Shown: positions 17,096-25,972 of the stretch, piece by piece
How the letters are laid out: each line of letters begins with the position of its first letter
Position numbering within the stretch: the first letter of the stretch is position 1
Assembly (NCBI GenBank): GCA_902476265.1
Contig: CABSCP010000012.1
Span: 26,919-90,918, forward strand
From: an uncultured Lachnospiraceae bacterium
GTDB taxonomy: Bacteria > Bacillota > Clostridia > Lachnospirales > Lachnospiraceae
Length of the DNA: 64,000 nucleotides
Direction: 5' to 3'
Notes under the pieces: generated by a model
What the model saw: the letters and a program-made list of their open reading frames with translations, nothing else
Told to the model about the DNA's origin: nothing
Databases searched by the model: none
Program-made: the position numbers and the translations under genes

Positions 17096-18622
17096 TTATG
17101 CGTAAATATTGCCCGCCTTCTGAACCAGTTCTTCCATCAGGGCTTCCATTTTGGGCACTGCCGGAATATCCGCAAGACCGTATTCTTCCGCTATTTTTAC
17201 GATGCGCGGGAATGCCAGCCAGGTGCTTCCCGTTTCGTCTTCCCATACGGAAATCCTCAGCGGAAGCTCCACGGAAATGCTCTGGTCCGCCTGCATCAGT
17301 CCGGTTCCCACCTTCGGTGATCCGAACACCAGCACTGTGGTGGGGCGAAGCTGCAATCCTGCCTCCTGCGCATTCCGGGCGTGGTCAAACTTGGCGAAAA
17401 CAGGGATTTCCCGTTTTTTAAGTTCGTTTTCCAGCCGCTTTACCGTTTCCTCTGCCGGGAACTGGCCTTCCAGCAGATACAGCCTGTTATCATCATAGTT
17501 GGTGGAAAGCAGATCTCCGAACGCGCCTGCAATCCGCCTGCCCAGATTTGTGAAATCAACGCCCTCTTTATTTGCCAAAAGGGTCACGCATACCAGCTCC
17601 GCCGCATCGGTGAAACGGCTTAAAAAGGAGGAAAATCCCGGTACACTCCCCTTACTGTCCATCAGCCCGCGGTGATGATAAAACTGCCATCCCGCCACAG
17701 CCGGCATCATTTTCCCGTCCGGCAGCTGCCAGGGTGTATAGAGCAGGGCCCTGTTTTGGGCTTCATGGATCAACACGGAACCGGCCAGCCCGATATCCCA
17801 TCTGGAAATATCCTGCGCGGAGGCCCAAATATCGGAAAACCCTCTCAGTGCGGAGGATTCCGTACGGGGCACCGGCTTGCCCGCCGGATCGTAACCCGAC
17901 GCCGTCTCAATCGGGTCAATGAATTTCCCGTCCTTCTTAAAAGCCTGATGCACATTTCCCGTCAGGGAAACATCTTCCTGGGGAAAGCGGTCCAAATCCT
18001 GTGAAAAGCCGGTATGCGTCAGTCCCAGATAATCGATCTGACGCTCCCACACAAAATCATGATAGGACTTGTGCGCCACCCTCTCCACTATCTCTGTCAG
18101 CAGAAGAAAATTGGTGGCACTCTGCTCCACTTCTGTGCCGGCTTCAAAGTGCAGAGACGCCCCTGCTGCCAGCCGGAGCAGTTCCGGAAACTCCCATCCC
18201 CTGAATGGGTCAAAACCGAGAGCCGTCCGGTAATCCGGCAAACCCGAAGCATGACGAAGCAGCTGCAGGACCGTGATCTTTCCCCATTCCTCCGGCAGTT
18301 CGGGGAGATAGACAGCGGCCCTTTCCGACAATGAGAGCGCTCCGTCCTCAAACAGCTGCATCACAGCGACCGCTGCAAAAGCCTGGGAGATCGGGCCTGC
18401 AGGCCACATCGTATTGGCGGAGGCAAGCCTCCTTTCTCCTGCATCCGAAAAGCCGTATCCCACCACTCTCGGTATGTAAGGGGCCTGCACAATTGCCAGC
18501 GTAAGACCCGGAATCTTCCTCTCTTCCATAAACGAATAGATCATTTCATCCACTGTCCTGCCCAGATAAGAAACATCTGCGCTTCCCCGCATTTTCATTG
18601 TTTCATGTTCTCTTGTATTCAT
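17096..18622 (-). CDS. Degenerate serine beta-lactamase-fold protein fused to a DUF302-like domain
   Basis: 508 residues, no signal peptide or membrane segment. Residues about 20-370 follow the class C beta-lactamase/penicillin-binding fold (PF00144 type), including PGLTLAIV and the helix FAAVAVMQLFEDGALSL. The catalytic positions are lost: the usual SxxK reads P77-I-S-Q80, and the usual YxN region reads QSATNF. The C-terminal part (about 395-500) matches DUF302: REIPVFAKFDHARNAQEAGL, VFGSPKVGTGLMQ, and LPLRISVWEDETGSTWLAF. Most likely a cytoplasmic binding or regulatory pseudoenzyme rather than an antibiotic-resistance gene. It has a strong, operator-covered promoter. The ATG at 18622 follows AAAGGGG. 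Function unknown. Confidence 0.75.
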   Translation of the reverse strand: MNTREHETMKMRGSADVSYLGRTVDEMIYSFMEERKIPGLTLAIVQAPYIPRVVGYGFSDAGERRLASANTMWPAGPISQAFAAVAVMQLFEDGALSLSERAAVYLPELPEEWGKITVLQLLRHASGLPDYRTALGFDPFRGWEFPELLRLAAGASLHFEAGTEVEQSATNFLLLTEIVERVAHKSYHDFVWERQIDYLGLTHTGFSQDLDRFPQEDVSLTGNVHQAFKKDGKFIDPIETASGYDPAGKPVPRTESSALRGFSDIWASAQDISRWDIGLAGSVLIHEAQNRALLYTPWQLPDGKMMPAVAGWQFYHHRGLMDSKGSVPGFSSFLSRFTDAAELVCVTLLANKEGVDFTNLGRRIAGAFGDLLSTNYDDNRLYLLEGQFPAEETVKRLENELKKREIPVFAKFDHARNAQEAGLQLRPTTVLVFGSPKVGTGLMQADQSISVELPLRISVWEDETGSTWLAFPRIVKIAEEYGLADIPAVPKMEALMEELVQKAGNIYA

Positions 18623-18641
18623 TTTGCAGCCCCTTTCTTGA

Positions 18642-18658
18642 AATACATTATATGTATT
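18642..18658. promoter_or_regulatory. Palindrome in the leader of the pseudo-hydrolase gene
   Basis: AATACAT and ATGTATT pair around TAT, 20-36 nt upstream of the start codon and downstream of the promoter. A repressor roadblock or an RNA hairpin is possible. Confidence 0.35.
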
Positions 18659-18663
18659 CGTTT

Positions 18664-18712
18664 CAGTTACAGTTTATACTGTAATAATAGCAGTTACAGT
18701 TTGATTTGTCAA
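18664..18712 (-). promoter_or_regulatory. Strong promoter with repeated operator for the pseudo-hydrolase gene
   Basis: On the minus strand TTGACA (18712-18707) and TATTAT (18689-18684) are spaced by 17 bp, a near-consensus sigma-A promoter. The 12-mer CAGTTACAGTTT occurs twice on the plus strand (18664-18675 and 18691-18702), 27 bp apart. TTACAGT and ACTGTAA form an inverted repeat at 18667-18684. The repeats cover the spacer and the start site, as expected for a repressor or inducible activator site. Confidence 0.65.
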
Positions 18713-18732
18713 TAGCCTTCCTCTGTTTTTTC

Positions 18733-19614
18733 TCAGCGTCCCTGCTTCCTGTAGGCCGACGGCGTCACTTTCATCACACGGAGGAACTCCCGGTTAAAAT
18801 AGCTGATATTATTAAATCCGCACTGCATGGCAATCTCGCCTATCTTTTTGTCCGATCCTGACAGGCATACACAGCTTTCCATGATCCGGAATCTGTTCAG
18901 CCAGGTAAAGGGCGTGCTTCCTGTCAGCCTTTTAAAAGAACGACAGAACTGTCCTTCGCTCATGTGAGCGGTGTCCGCCAGATTTTTCAGGGAAAGGTCT
19001 TCCTGGAAATGCTCCCTCATATAGCACAATACGTCCCCCAGCTGCCGCTCCAGTTTCTCCTTCTGCCGGTCTTTTATGAGGGCAGAAAAGTGCCTGTTAT
19101 AAAGATTCTGCCAGATCACAAGCACCAGCCCGGCGACGGCCAGCTCGGCGCAGCCGGCGCTTTCCGCCAGGGAAAAAAGGCGTTTCAGGTCCTTCAGGAC
19201 TTCCCTCTGCCATTCTGCATTGGGTGACAGATAAAGGCTGCTGTCCCTGTTTTGGTATAAAACCGGCTGTACATATTTTTGAAACTGCATTCCTTCCGCC
19301 AGCCCGGTAATGAACTCAGGCAGAAAACAAAATGCCAGAAAGCTGCCCGGTTTGCCGGAGACGCAATCCGCCCTGTGCAGCACGCCTGGAGGCACCAAAA
19401 CCGCATCTCCCCCGTTCATATGGTAATGGCGGTCTTCCATTTGAAAATCCAACTCTCCCTCTTCCAGATAGCACAGTTCTATTTCCGGATGCCAATGCAG
19501 GTACAGCGCGCATTTCTGTTCCGGTCCAAAATGCGTCCTGTGCACCGCGTAAGGGCGCGTATTCGTCACATGGGGCACCGCTTCCCGATAGTTTATCTTC
19601 TGGTCTGCTTCCAT
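18733..19614 (-). CDS. AraC-family regulator with cupin sensor domain
   Basis: Transcription regulator, 293 residues, probably controlling the divergent GH31 gene. The N-terminal half is a cupin-type sugar-binding barrel (HWHPEIELCYLEEGELDF, then GGDAVLVPPGVLHR). The C-terminal 100 residues hold two helix-turn-helix motifs, LSLKNLADTAHMSEGQFCRSF and IGEIAMQCGFNNISYFNREF. A longer reading frame begins at 19671, but AAAGGAGAG lies just before the ATG at 19614, which fits the family's N-terminus. Effector probably a sugar (family knowledge); target inferred from divergent arrangement. Confidence 0.88.
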   Translation of the reverse strand: MEADQKINYREAVPHVTNTRPYAVHRTHFGPEQKCALYLHWHPEIELCYLEEGELDFQMEDRHYHMNGGDAVLVPPGVLHRADCVSGKPGSFLAFCFLPEFITGLAEGMQFQKYVQPVLYQNRDSSLYLSPNAEWQREVLKDLKRLFSLAESAGCAELAVAGLVLVIWQNLYNRHFSALIKDRQKEKLERQLGDVLCYMREHFQEDLSLKNLADTAHMSEGQFCRSFKRLTGSTPFTWLNRFRIMESCVCLSGSDKKIGEIAMQCGFNNISYFNREFLRVMKVTPSAYRKQGR

Positions 19615-19652
19615 TCTGCACTCTCCTTTGATCCGCCCTGATTTGATCAAAA

Positions 19653-19680
19653 TTGTATCATATTCTGGCAATATTATAAA
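19653..19680 (+). promoter_or_regulatory. Candidate promoter of the GH31 gene
   Basis: TTGTAT (19653-19658) and TATAAA (19675-19680) are 16 bp apart, about 50 nt ahead of the GH31 start in the AraC-GH31 intergenic region. A TTGATCAA palindrome lies just upstream at about 19643-19650 and could be part of the AraC site. Confidence 0.35.
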
Positions 19681-19733
19681 AGAATTTCTATAAAAAATGC
19701 GATATTCTACAAATAAAAAGGGAGGACTTGGAC

Positions 19734-21731
19734 ATGAATTTTTTTGAAGAAAAAGACGGCAGCCTGATTTTCAGGGAAAACGGCGAAACCGTCATGCTCA
19801 CCCCGTGGGGCCGCGACAGCCTGCGGGTACGGGCCAGCTATCTGGGCGAAATCTGTGAGAGCAATGCTGCGCTTCTGGCACAGCCCGCATGCAGTCGGGA
19901 AATCACGGTCGGGGAATGGGAAGCTTCCATCTCAAACGGGAATCTGTGCGCCAGACTTTCCGTACAGCCCTGGGGCCACGCCCTGCAGATCACCTTTTGC
20001 AACAGGGACGGCCGGGTGCTGCTGCAGGAAATTCCAAACGGAGGCGCGCTCCAGCTTTCCGCACGCTGTTTCAAACCGCTCCCCGGCGGAAACTTCCGCT
20101 TAAAGGCCAGCTTTGTGGCAGATCCCTCCGAAAAAATATACGGTATGGGACAGTATCAACAGGAAACCCTGGACCTGAAGGGGTGTAACCTGGAACTGGC
20201 CCACCGCAATTCCCAGGCCACCATTCCCTTCTATCTTTCCAGCCTGGGATACGGTTTTTTGTGGAATAATCCGGCGGTGGGCGAAGTGCATTTCGGTTCC
20301 AACACCACCGAATGGATTGCCAATTCCACACGGCAGCTGGACTATTGGATCACTGCCGGAGATACCCCCTCTCAGATCGAAGAGTCCTACGCTGCCGCTA
20401 CCGGAAAAGCGCCCATGATGCCGGAATACGGCCTGGGCTTCTGGCAGTGTAAACTGCGCTATTACAACCAGGAACAGGTGCTTTCCGTGGCAAAAGAATA
20501 TAAAAAACGGGGCATTCCGTTAGACGTGATCGTCATCGACTATTACCACTGGCCCCGCTGCGGGGACTGGCGCTTCGACGAAGAATATTTCCCCGATCCC
20601 GCTGCTATGGTCAGAGAGCTTCACGAAATGGGGATCGAAACAATGGTTTCCGTCTGGCCCACAGTGGATGAACGGAGTGAAAATTATGAGGAAATGAAAC
20701 AGCAGGGTCTTTTGGCCAAAACCCATTCCGGCGTGGATGTGCAGAAAATTTTCCATGGAAACAACGCATTTATGGATGCCACCAATCCCCGCACCCGCCG
20801 TTATGTCTGGGAGAAATGCAAAAAAAATTATGCTGATCTGGGAATCCGCACCTTCTGGCTGGATGAAGCGGAACCGGACTTTTCCGTACATGACTATGAG
20901 AATTACCGCTATTATGCAGGCCCCGTGGAAGAAACCGGCAACATTTATCCCCGGGAATATGCCCGCCTTTTCTATGAAGGACAACAGGAAAACGGTCAGG
21001 AGGATATTGTCAACCTGATCCGATGCGCCTGGGCCGGAAGCCAGCGCTACGGCGCTCTGGTCTGGTCCGGTGATATTATGTCAACCTACGAAGATTTCCG
21101 GAAGCAGATCTGTGCCGGCATTCATATGGGACTGTCCGGCATTCCCTGGTGGACCACCGATATCGGCGGTTTCCATGCCGGACGGATTGCGGATGAAGGC
21201 TTCCGCGAACTGCTGGTCCGTTGGTTCCAGTTCGGCGCTTTCTGCCCTGTCATGCGTCTGCACGGCTGCCGACAGCCCGGACAGACCATCATCAATCAGG
21301 CCGGAGAAGTCCGGGAAGGGACGGGAGCGGATAATGAAGTATGGAGTTTTGGCGAGGAAGCCTATCCGATTCTGGTGAAGTTCATCCGGATCCGGGAAAT
21401 GCTCCGGGACTACACCAGAACGCTCATGCGGCAGGCCCATGAAAAAGGCGATCCCGTTCTGCGCGCGCTGTTTTATGAATTTCCGGAGGACCCGTCCTGC
21501 TGGGAAATCAAAGATTCCTACCTGTTCGGCCCTGATATCCTGGTAGCGCCTGTCTGCCATGAAAAAGCGAGGAGCCGCCGGGTTTATCTGCCTTCCGGCG
21601 CATCCTGGACCCACGCCGGAACCGGGAAAGTTTATGAAGGCGGAGGAACTTACGAAGTGGAAGCCCCGCTGGATACCCTCCCTGTTTTCCTGCGCAACGG
21701 CAGACAGGAATATCTGATCGGTCAAATCTGA
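19734..21731 (+). CDS. Glycoside hydrolase family 31 (alpha-glucosidase/alpha-xylosidase type)
   Basis: Cytoplasmic retaining alpha-glycosidase of 665 residues with no signal peptide. An N-terminal beta-sandwich is followed by the TIM barrel with IDYYHWPRCGDWRFD, the nucleophile Asp377 in FWLDEAEPD and the acid/base Asp447 in WSGDI, 70 residues apart as usual in GH31. A C-terminal beta domain ends the protein. WLDEAEP-type nucleophile loops are found in alpha-xylosidases and related enzymes, but substrate cannot be fixed from sequence alone. A TTG two codons earlier abuts GGGAGG, so the ATG at 19734 is used. It is the only long plus-strand gene of the chromosomal part and is divergent from its likely regulator. 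Confidence 0.93.
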   Translation: MNFFEEKDGSLIFRENGETVMLTPWGRDSLRVRASYLGEICESNAALLAQPACSREITVGEWEASISNGNLCARLSVQPWGHALQITFCNRDGRVLLQEIPNGGALQLSARCFKPLPGGNFRLKASFVADPSEKIYGMGQYQQETLDLKGCNLELAHRNSQATIPFYLSSLGYGFLWNNPAVGEVHFGSNTTEWIANSTRQLDYWITAGDTPSQIEESYAAATGKAPMMPEYGLGFWQCKLRYYNQEQVLSVAKEYKKRGIPLDVIVIDYYHWPRCGDWRFDEEYFPDPAAMVRELHEMGIETMVSVWPTVDERSENYEEMKQQGLLAKTHSGVDVQKIFHGNNAFMDATNPRTRRYVWEKCKKNYADLGIRTFWLDEAEPDFSVHDYENYRYYAGPVEETGNIYPREYARLFYEGQQENGQEDIVNLIRCAWAGSQRYGALVWSGDIMSTYEDFRKQICAGIHMGLSGIPWWTTDIGGFHAGRIADEGFRELLVRWFQFGAFCPVMRLHGCRQPGQTIINQAGEVREGTGADNEVWSFGEEAYPILVKFIRIREMLRDYTRTLMRQAHEKGDPVLRALFYEFPEDPSCWEIKDSYLFGPDILVAPVCHEKARSRRVYLPSGASWTHAGTGKVYEGGGTYEVEAPLDTLPVFLRNGRQEYLIGQI

Positions 21732-21735
21732 TCAC

Positions 21736-21783
21736 CAAAAAAATCTTCCGTCCCGAAGTTCTTTCGGTCCGGAAGATTTTTTT
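21736..21783. terminator. Bidirectional terminator between GH31 and SIMPL genes
   Basis: AAAAAAATCTTCCG and CGGAAGATTTTTTT form a 14-bp stem around a loop that itself contains CCGAAG/CTTTCGG. T-runs exist on both strands, so it serves both converging genes. Confidence 0.85.
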
Positions 21784-21819
21784 AACACGACTGTTCTATC
21801 CCCCCACAGCTGCTTCACA

Positions 21820-22584
21820 TCAATCCGCTTCATAATTTAACCGTACTGTGATCATTGCCGTTTTAAACCGGGAACTGGTATCAAAAGCGCCGTCATAGGT
21901 AAATTCCCCGGAGCCGGAATTTTTTGCCGTGATCTGGAACACGCCCAGGTTTGCGGAAAGCAGCTTTCCGGCGCGGGACCCCGTCCCTTCCGCCATAATA
22001 TCAATCCGCTGCTTCGCGTTTTCGGTAGCTTTCTGAATCAGCTCCAACTTCACCTCATCCAGTTTGGTGCAGTAGTATTCAGGTGAAAAAGAGGCAAACT
22101 GCACGCCCGCTTCAATCAGTTTTGTGATATCCCGGGATACCTTCTCCACCTTATCAATGTCATCGGAGGTCACGGTCAGGCTCTGGTTCAAATCAAAACC
22201 ATCCGGATAATTATTGATATAATTGCCGTTTGCATCATATTCGGTCCGATACCTCTGAGATATGTCCACGGATGAAAACACCAGCTCATCTTCCGTCACT
22301 CCGCTTTCCAGCAGATAATTTTTTACCAGCTGCGAATCGTTTTTTATGATCTCATACGCTTCTTTCGTGGTGGCTCCATAGGCGGAAAAGCTGCCACGCC
22401 AAACGATAAGGTCGGATTCAAAATCACTGCTTGCGGAACCTGTCGCCGTCAAACCGCTGCCTCCTGCGGTCTTTTTATAATTTGTCACGCCAACGGTCAG
22501 TATCGTGACACACGCCACTGCCGCCACGGCAGCAATCAGCGCCACAACAATTGCTGTCATTCCCCTTCTGTTTCCTTCACCCAT
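21820..22584 (-). CDS. SIMPL-domain (DUF541) membrane-anchored protein
   Basis: 254 residues. One N-terminal membrane helix (about 8-32) anchors an extracytoplasmic SIMPL/DUF541 domain with the characteristic SAYGATTKEAYEIIKND, DISQRYR and FASFSPEYYCTKLDEVKLELIQKATENAK segments. SIMPL proteins (Brucella BP26, mouse SIMPL) form oligomeric channels or adhesins, and their role in clostridia is unknown. A TTG five codons earlier lies on top of GGGAGG, so the ATG at 22584 is the better start. It lies 132 nt behind the ABC exporter gene, possibly in the same unit. Confidence 0.85.
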   Translation of the reverse strand: MGEGNRRGMTAIVVALIAAVAAVACVTILTVGVTNYKKTAGGSGLTATGSASSDFESDLIVWRGSFSAYGATTKEAYEIIKNDSQLVKNYLLESGVTEDELVFSSVDISQRYRTEYDANGNYINNYPDGFDLNQSLTVTSDDIDKVEKVSRDITKLIEAGVQFASFSPEYYCTKLDEVKLELIQKATENAKQRIDIMAEGTGSRAGKLLSANLGVFQITAKNSGSGEFTYDGAFDTSSRFKTAMITVRLNYEAD

Positions 22585-22716
22585 TTCGGTACCTCCCAAA
22601 CTCTGAATCCCATGGTCTGCCGGGCATTACCAGGCAGGCCAAACCCTAAATCCGGCTGCAGTTTCAGTATAACATAAGAGTACAAGCGATTCAAATTCTC
22701 TCTTCCTTTTGTTCCG

Positions 22717-24441
22717 TCACTGTGATATCGTAAATAAAGAGTAAAAATAGCCTTTCTGCGCCATCAATTCTTCAAAGGCGCCGCTTTCTTCCAGATCTCC
22801 GTTTTTTAAGACCAGAATTTTGTCGTACAGGCGCAGAATCCTTTCCTCCAGCCGATGTGTGATAATGATCCGGGTCAGTCCTTCCATTTCAAGAATGGAC
22901 TCCATCACTTCACCTGCGGTAGCCGGATCCAGCGACGCGGTAGCTTCGTCCGCCAAAAGAACGGGGGATTCGCGGAGCAGACTGCGGGCGATGGAAATAC
23001 GCTGCCGTTCTCCTCCCGACAGCAGGTTCCCGTTTTCGCCGCACAGATAATCCAGCCCTTTCTCTGCGGCAAGCGTATCCAGTCCGGCCTGATGAACTGC
23101 CCATTGTACCTTCTGATCGGGAAATTCCCGGAACATTGTGACATTATCCCGGACTGACCGGTTAAAAATAAATACCTGCTGCTGAATCACAGAAATCAGA
23201 TCGTACATGGAATCCTGAAAACAGTCTTTCAGCTCCCGACCGTCAAAACAGATGGATCCTTCATATCCTCTCAAAGTTCCCTGCAGCAATTCCAGCAGTG
23301 TGGATTTTCCGCTTCCGGAGCTGCCTACCACCGCATATTTCCCTCCGGCCTCAAACCGACAGCTGATTCCTTTTAAAACCGGCTTCCCCGGTTCATAAGC
23401 AAATTTCAGCTGATCGACGGAAATCACTTTTTGTAAAGTTGCAGGCAGTTCTCCGCCTCTTTGTCCCGTGTCTGCCGACAACATGCCGGCCAGCTTGTCA
23501 ATCAGGACATCCGCCGCTCTGCGATTCGCCCATATCTGTGGAATACTGCCCAGCGCATCCCCTGAAAATTCCATCAGCTGCACAAAAGCGAGTACCACAC
23601 CGGCAGAAATTCCGGCACCGTTTACGGCCAACAGCGCCCCTGTAAAAAAGATTCCAAACAAAGCCAGTTTTCCTGCCGCGCCGCCTATATTCTGTAAAAT
23701 GCTCCGGATTCGGTTTGCCTGACATTTTATCTCCTGTGTTTCACTGTTGCTTTCAGAGAATAGCTTTTGAAACTCTTTCTCGGCCCGAAAGCTTTTTATC
23801 ACCCGAAATCCGGATAACATGTCTTTAAACTCCGCCATAAATATGGCATTTTGTTCCGCTCCTCTGCGCTCCTGTACTCCCAAATTCTTTCCCGTAAGCA
23901 TGGCCGCTGCCATAGGAAGCAGAGAAGCGCCCAATGCCGCTGCAGCCAGGGGCAGACTGTAGTAAAGCATGACAACCATGGAGCCTGTCAGCAACAAGAC
24001 CTGCCCCGGCAATGTGAACAGCGCCGTCAGATAGTTTGCTTCGATGTTGGTCGTGTCATTGGTCAGAGCAGACAGGTACGCCGCTGTATCCGCTTTTCCG
24101 AAAGCATCCGTTTCCTTTCGCAGCATTTTTACAAAGGCGTAATCCCGGTATTGCCGGATTGCCCGTTTCAAAAACAGCGGTCTTGCCCAGCTGTTCAGCG
24201 CCATGACCAATAACATGCCGCCAAATGACCCCAGCAGGATTAGTCCCGTCTCCCCAAGAGAGAAAAGCGTATGCGTCCCCGCGGCAATATCGGTCAGTAT
24301 CTGCATCTGCCAGGGAATGGCAAGTGCCAGCACCGTATTCAGCGCCATGGAAATCACTCCTGCCACAAACAAAAAGTGATTATGGAAATAAAACTGTTTT
24401 TTCAGTTCCCTGCAGATCCTCTTCCTTTCCTCTGTTTTCAC
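22717..24441 (-). CDS. ABC exporter, fused membrane and ATPase domains
   Basis: Half-transporter of 574 residues that would act as a homodimer. The N-terminal 310 residues form a six-helix exporter domain. The ATPase domain has Walker A GSSGSGKST (about residue 375), the signature LSGGERQRISIARSLL, Walker B VLLADEATASLDP and the switch His in IITHR. Several in-frame GTG starts exist. The one at 24441 overlaps the stop of the upstream regulator by four bases (GTGA), implying translational coupling. An upstream GTG at 24450 is the alternative. Cargo unknown; such exporters move peptides, lipids or drugs. Probably controlled by the XRE regulator with which it is coupled. Confidence 0.88.
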   Translation of the reverse strand: MKTEERKRICRELKKQFYFHNHFLFVAGVISMALNTVLALAIPWQMQILTDIAAGTHTLFSLGETGLILLGSFGGMLLVMALNSWARPLFLKRAIRQYRDYAFVKMLRKETDAFGKADTAAYLSALTNDTTNIEANYLTALFTLPGQVLLLTGSMVVMLYYSLPLAAAALGASLLPMAAAMLTGKNLGVQERRGAEQNAIFMAEFKDMLSGFRVIKSFRAEKEFQKLFSESNSETQEIKCQANRIRSILQNIGGAAGKLALFGIFFTGALLAVNGAGISAGVVLAFVQLMEFSGDALGSIPQIWANRRAADVLIDKLAGMLSADTGQRGGELPATLQKVISVDQLKFAYEPGKPVLKGISCRFEAGGKYAVVGSSGSGKSTLLELLQGTLRGYEGSICFDGRELKDCFQDSMYDLISVIQQQVFIFNRSVRDNVTMFREFPDQKVQWAVHQAGLDTLAAEKGLDYLCGENGNLLSGGERQRISIARSLLRESPVLLADEATASLDPATAGEVMESILEMEGLTRIIITHRLEERILRLYDKILVLKNGDLEESGAFEELMAQKGYFYSLFTISQ

Positions 24442-25517
24442 TCGCAGCACCTCAGCTCCTCCCACGCTTTTTGCAGCCTTTGACTGACCGGCTTACGGGC
24501 GTGAAAAATACAGTTTTCAAGTCCCTGCATCGCACTGTTTCCAAAATCATCCGAAAGAAGCTGCTGCCCGGAATGATAAAATCGCAGGTTATCCGTAGTA
24601 TAAACCGGAGCGGCATCGAACTTTGCGGCAATTTGCGCCGCCTGCTTCAGGCAGTTTACTGCGGCATCGGTTTTTCCGTCTGCGTCATAATACCGCATCT
24701 GTTCACTCAGCAGCACCACCTCCGCCCTGTCCATATAGGATATCTTTCCCGGAACTTTAAGCCCCGAAATCATCTGACGCATCCATTCCAGTAACTGGAC
24801 GGCTTCCTCCACATTTCCGGTACTTACCGCACACTCGGCCATTCCCATGGCTGCCCTGATCAGTTCTGTTGTATGGTGCAGGGCCGCATCTGCCAGCCAT
24901 TCCGAAGCCTCCTGATATTTGCCGCTTTGGGCGAGCAGATAGCCGATTCGCGCATGATTGCTTCCCGCGTAATTGTATTTTTTGTACTGTGCCACCGCCA
25001 GCTCCGGTTCTCCCAGCAATACCCAGGTCTGTGCGAGTTGATTTTGAATCTCGGCCTCCTCTACTTTCCGATCCTCATTCTGCCAAAGCAGCTGCAAACT
25101 GTGCCTGTACAGCTTCTGGGCCTGTTTGACCATCTCCTTATCTTTTCTTTCCATTCCCACTGCATGATATAATTCTGCTGCACAAAAGACGATTTCTATG
25201 CAGTTGGGAAATTTTATCAGCGCTTTCTGCGCTTCTTTGCATGCATCCTCAAAAAGTTTCCGATGGGTCAATGCCCTGATATTTTCAACTGTCTTCGTTC
25301 TGCCGGAATCCGAAAGTTCATATCCTAACAGCGCATCCACAGAAATCTCAAAAAACGCTGCCAATTCCGCAATCAGGACGAGGTCAGGGATTGTACTTGC
25401 GCTCTCCCATTTTGAAACGGCCCCGACCGTCACTCCCATCGCTTCCGCAAGCTGTTCCTGTGTAAGCTTCCTCTTTTTCCGATAAACCCTGATATTTTCT
25501 GCCAATGACAATTCCAT
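24438..25517 (-). CDS. XRE-family regulator with TPR-like C-terminal region
   Basis: 360 residues. An N-terminal helix-turn-helix domain (about 1-65, RKKRKLTQEQLAEAMGVTVG) is followed by about 290 residues of helical, TPR-like repeats. This layout is shared with Rgg/PlcR-like and many clostridial regulators that bind peptides or partner proteins. The reading frame is open up to 25595, but GGGAGGATCGAT directly precedes the ATG at 25517. The stop overlaps the GTG start of the ABC exporter, so it probably regulates that exporter and itself. Confidence 0.85.
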   Translation of the reverse strand: MELSLAENIRVYRKKRKLTQEQLAEAMGVTVGAVSKWESASTIPDLVLIAELAAFFEISVDALLGYELSDSGRTKTVENIRALTHRKLFEDACKEAQKALIKFPNCIEIVFCAAELYHAVGMERKDKEMVKQAQKLYRHSLQLLWQNEDRKVEEAEIQNQLAQTWVLLGEPELAVAQYKKYNYAGSNHARIGYLLAQSGKYQEASEWLADAALHHTTELIRAAMGMAECAVSTGNVEEAVQLLEWMRQMISGLKVPGKISYMDRAEVVLLSEQMRYYDADGKTDAAVNCLKQAAQIAAKFDAAPVYTTDNLRFYHSGQQLLSDDFGNSAMQGLENCIFHARKPVSQRLQKAWEELRCCE

Positions 25518-25651
25518 ATCGATCCTCCCTGCATGAATGTATTTGCCGGCCTTTTGGAGATTTCTTCCGGACAGATCCCTCCATAGGACTATCATACAGG
25601 GTTTTGTGGGAGTACGGAAGGGAATGGGAGTAATAATAAGAAAGAAAAATA

Positions 25652-25666
25652 TTTCCTGATAGGAAA
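25652..25666. promoter_or_regulatory. Palindrome upstream of the XRE regulator
   Basis: TTTCCT and AGGAAA pair around GAT, about 135 nt upstream of the start codon, in the likely promoter region. The size and symmetry suit an XRE dimer operator for autoregulation, by inference. Confidence 0.35.
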
Positions 25667-25744
25667 CTTTGCAGATGTACCTGAAATTTGGGTTCTGTTT
25701 TCTTCAAATCAGGTCAAACCATATCAGCGCTTTTTGGGCGTAGG

Positions 25745-25778
25745 AAAAGCCCGGAAAACCTTGATTTTCCGGGCTTTT
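25745..25778. terminator. Bidirectional terminator near the element boundary
   Basis: AAAAGCCCGGAAAA and TTTTCCGGGCTTTT form a 14-bp perfect stem around CCTTGA with T-runs both ways. It insulates the chromosomal XRE gene from the integrated element. Confidence 0.8.
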
Positions 25779-25972
25779 GTAAACCTTTTAATACGCTCCC
25801 GCCAGCCGATTATCTCTTGCTGAACTGAGGTGCACGACGTGCTGCTTTGAGACCGTATTGGACTTCTTTTAGAGCCGATCTCCCTTGATATTTCGGGCTT
25901 TTCCGGCTTCTCATTATTCAGTTATCCTATATGGTAACCACAAAAAATGGCGTTTTTTCATTGAGCGACAGC
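25779..25972. other. Probable chromosome/ICE junction region
   Basis: No gene. The integrase end of the element lies directly to the right, so the attachment site should be within or next to this stretch. A 20-bp sequence resembling one arm of the preceding terminator recurs at 25883-25902 (18 of 20 identical). The exact junction cannot be set because the other end of the element is not in the window. Confidence 0.45.

Noticed and set aside
17096..18622. Beta-lactamase conferring resistance
   Set aside because: Catalytic SxxK and YxN residues are missing and there is no signal peptide.
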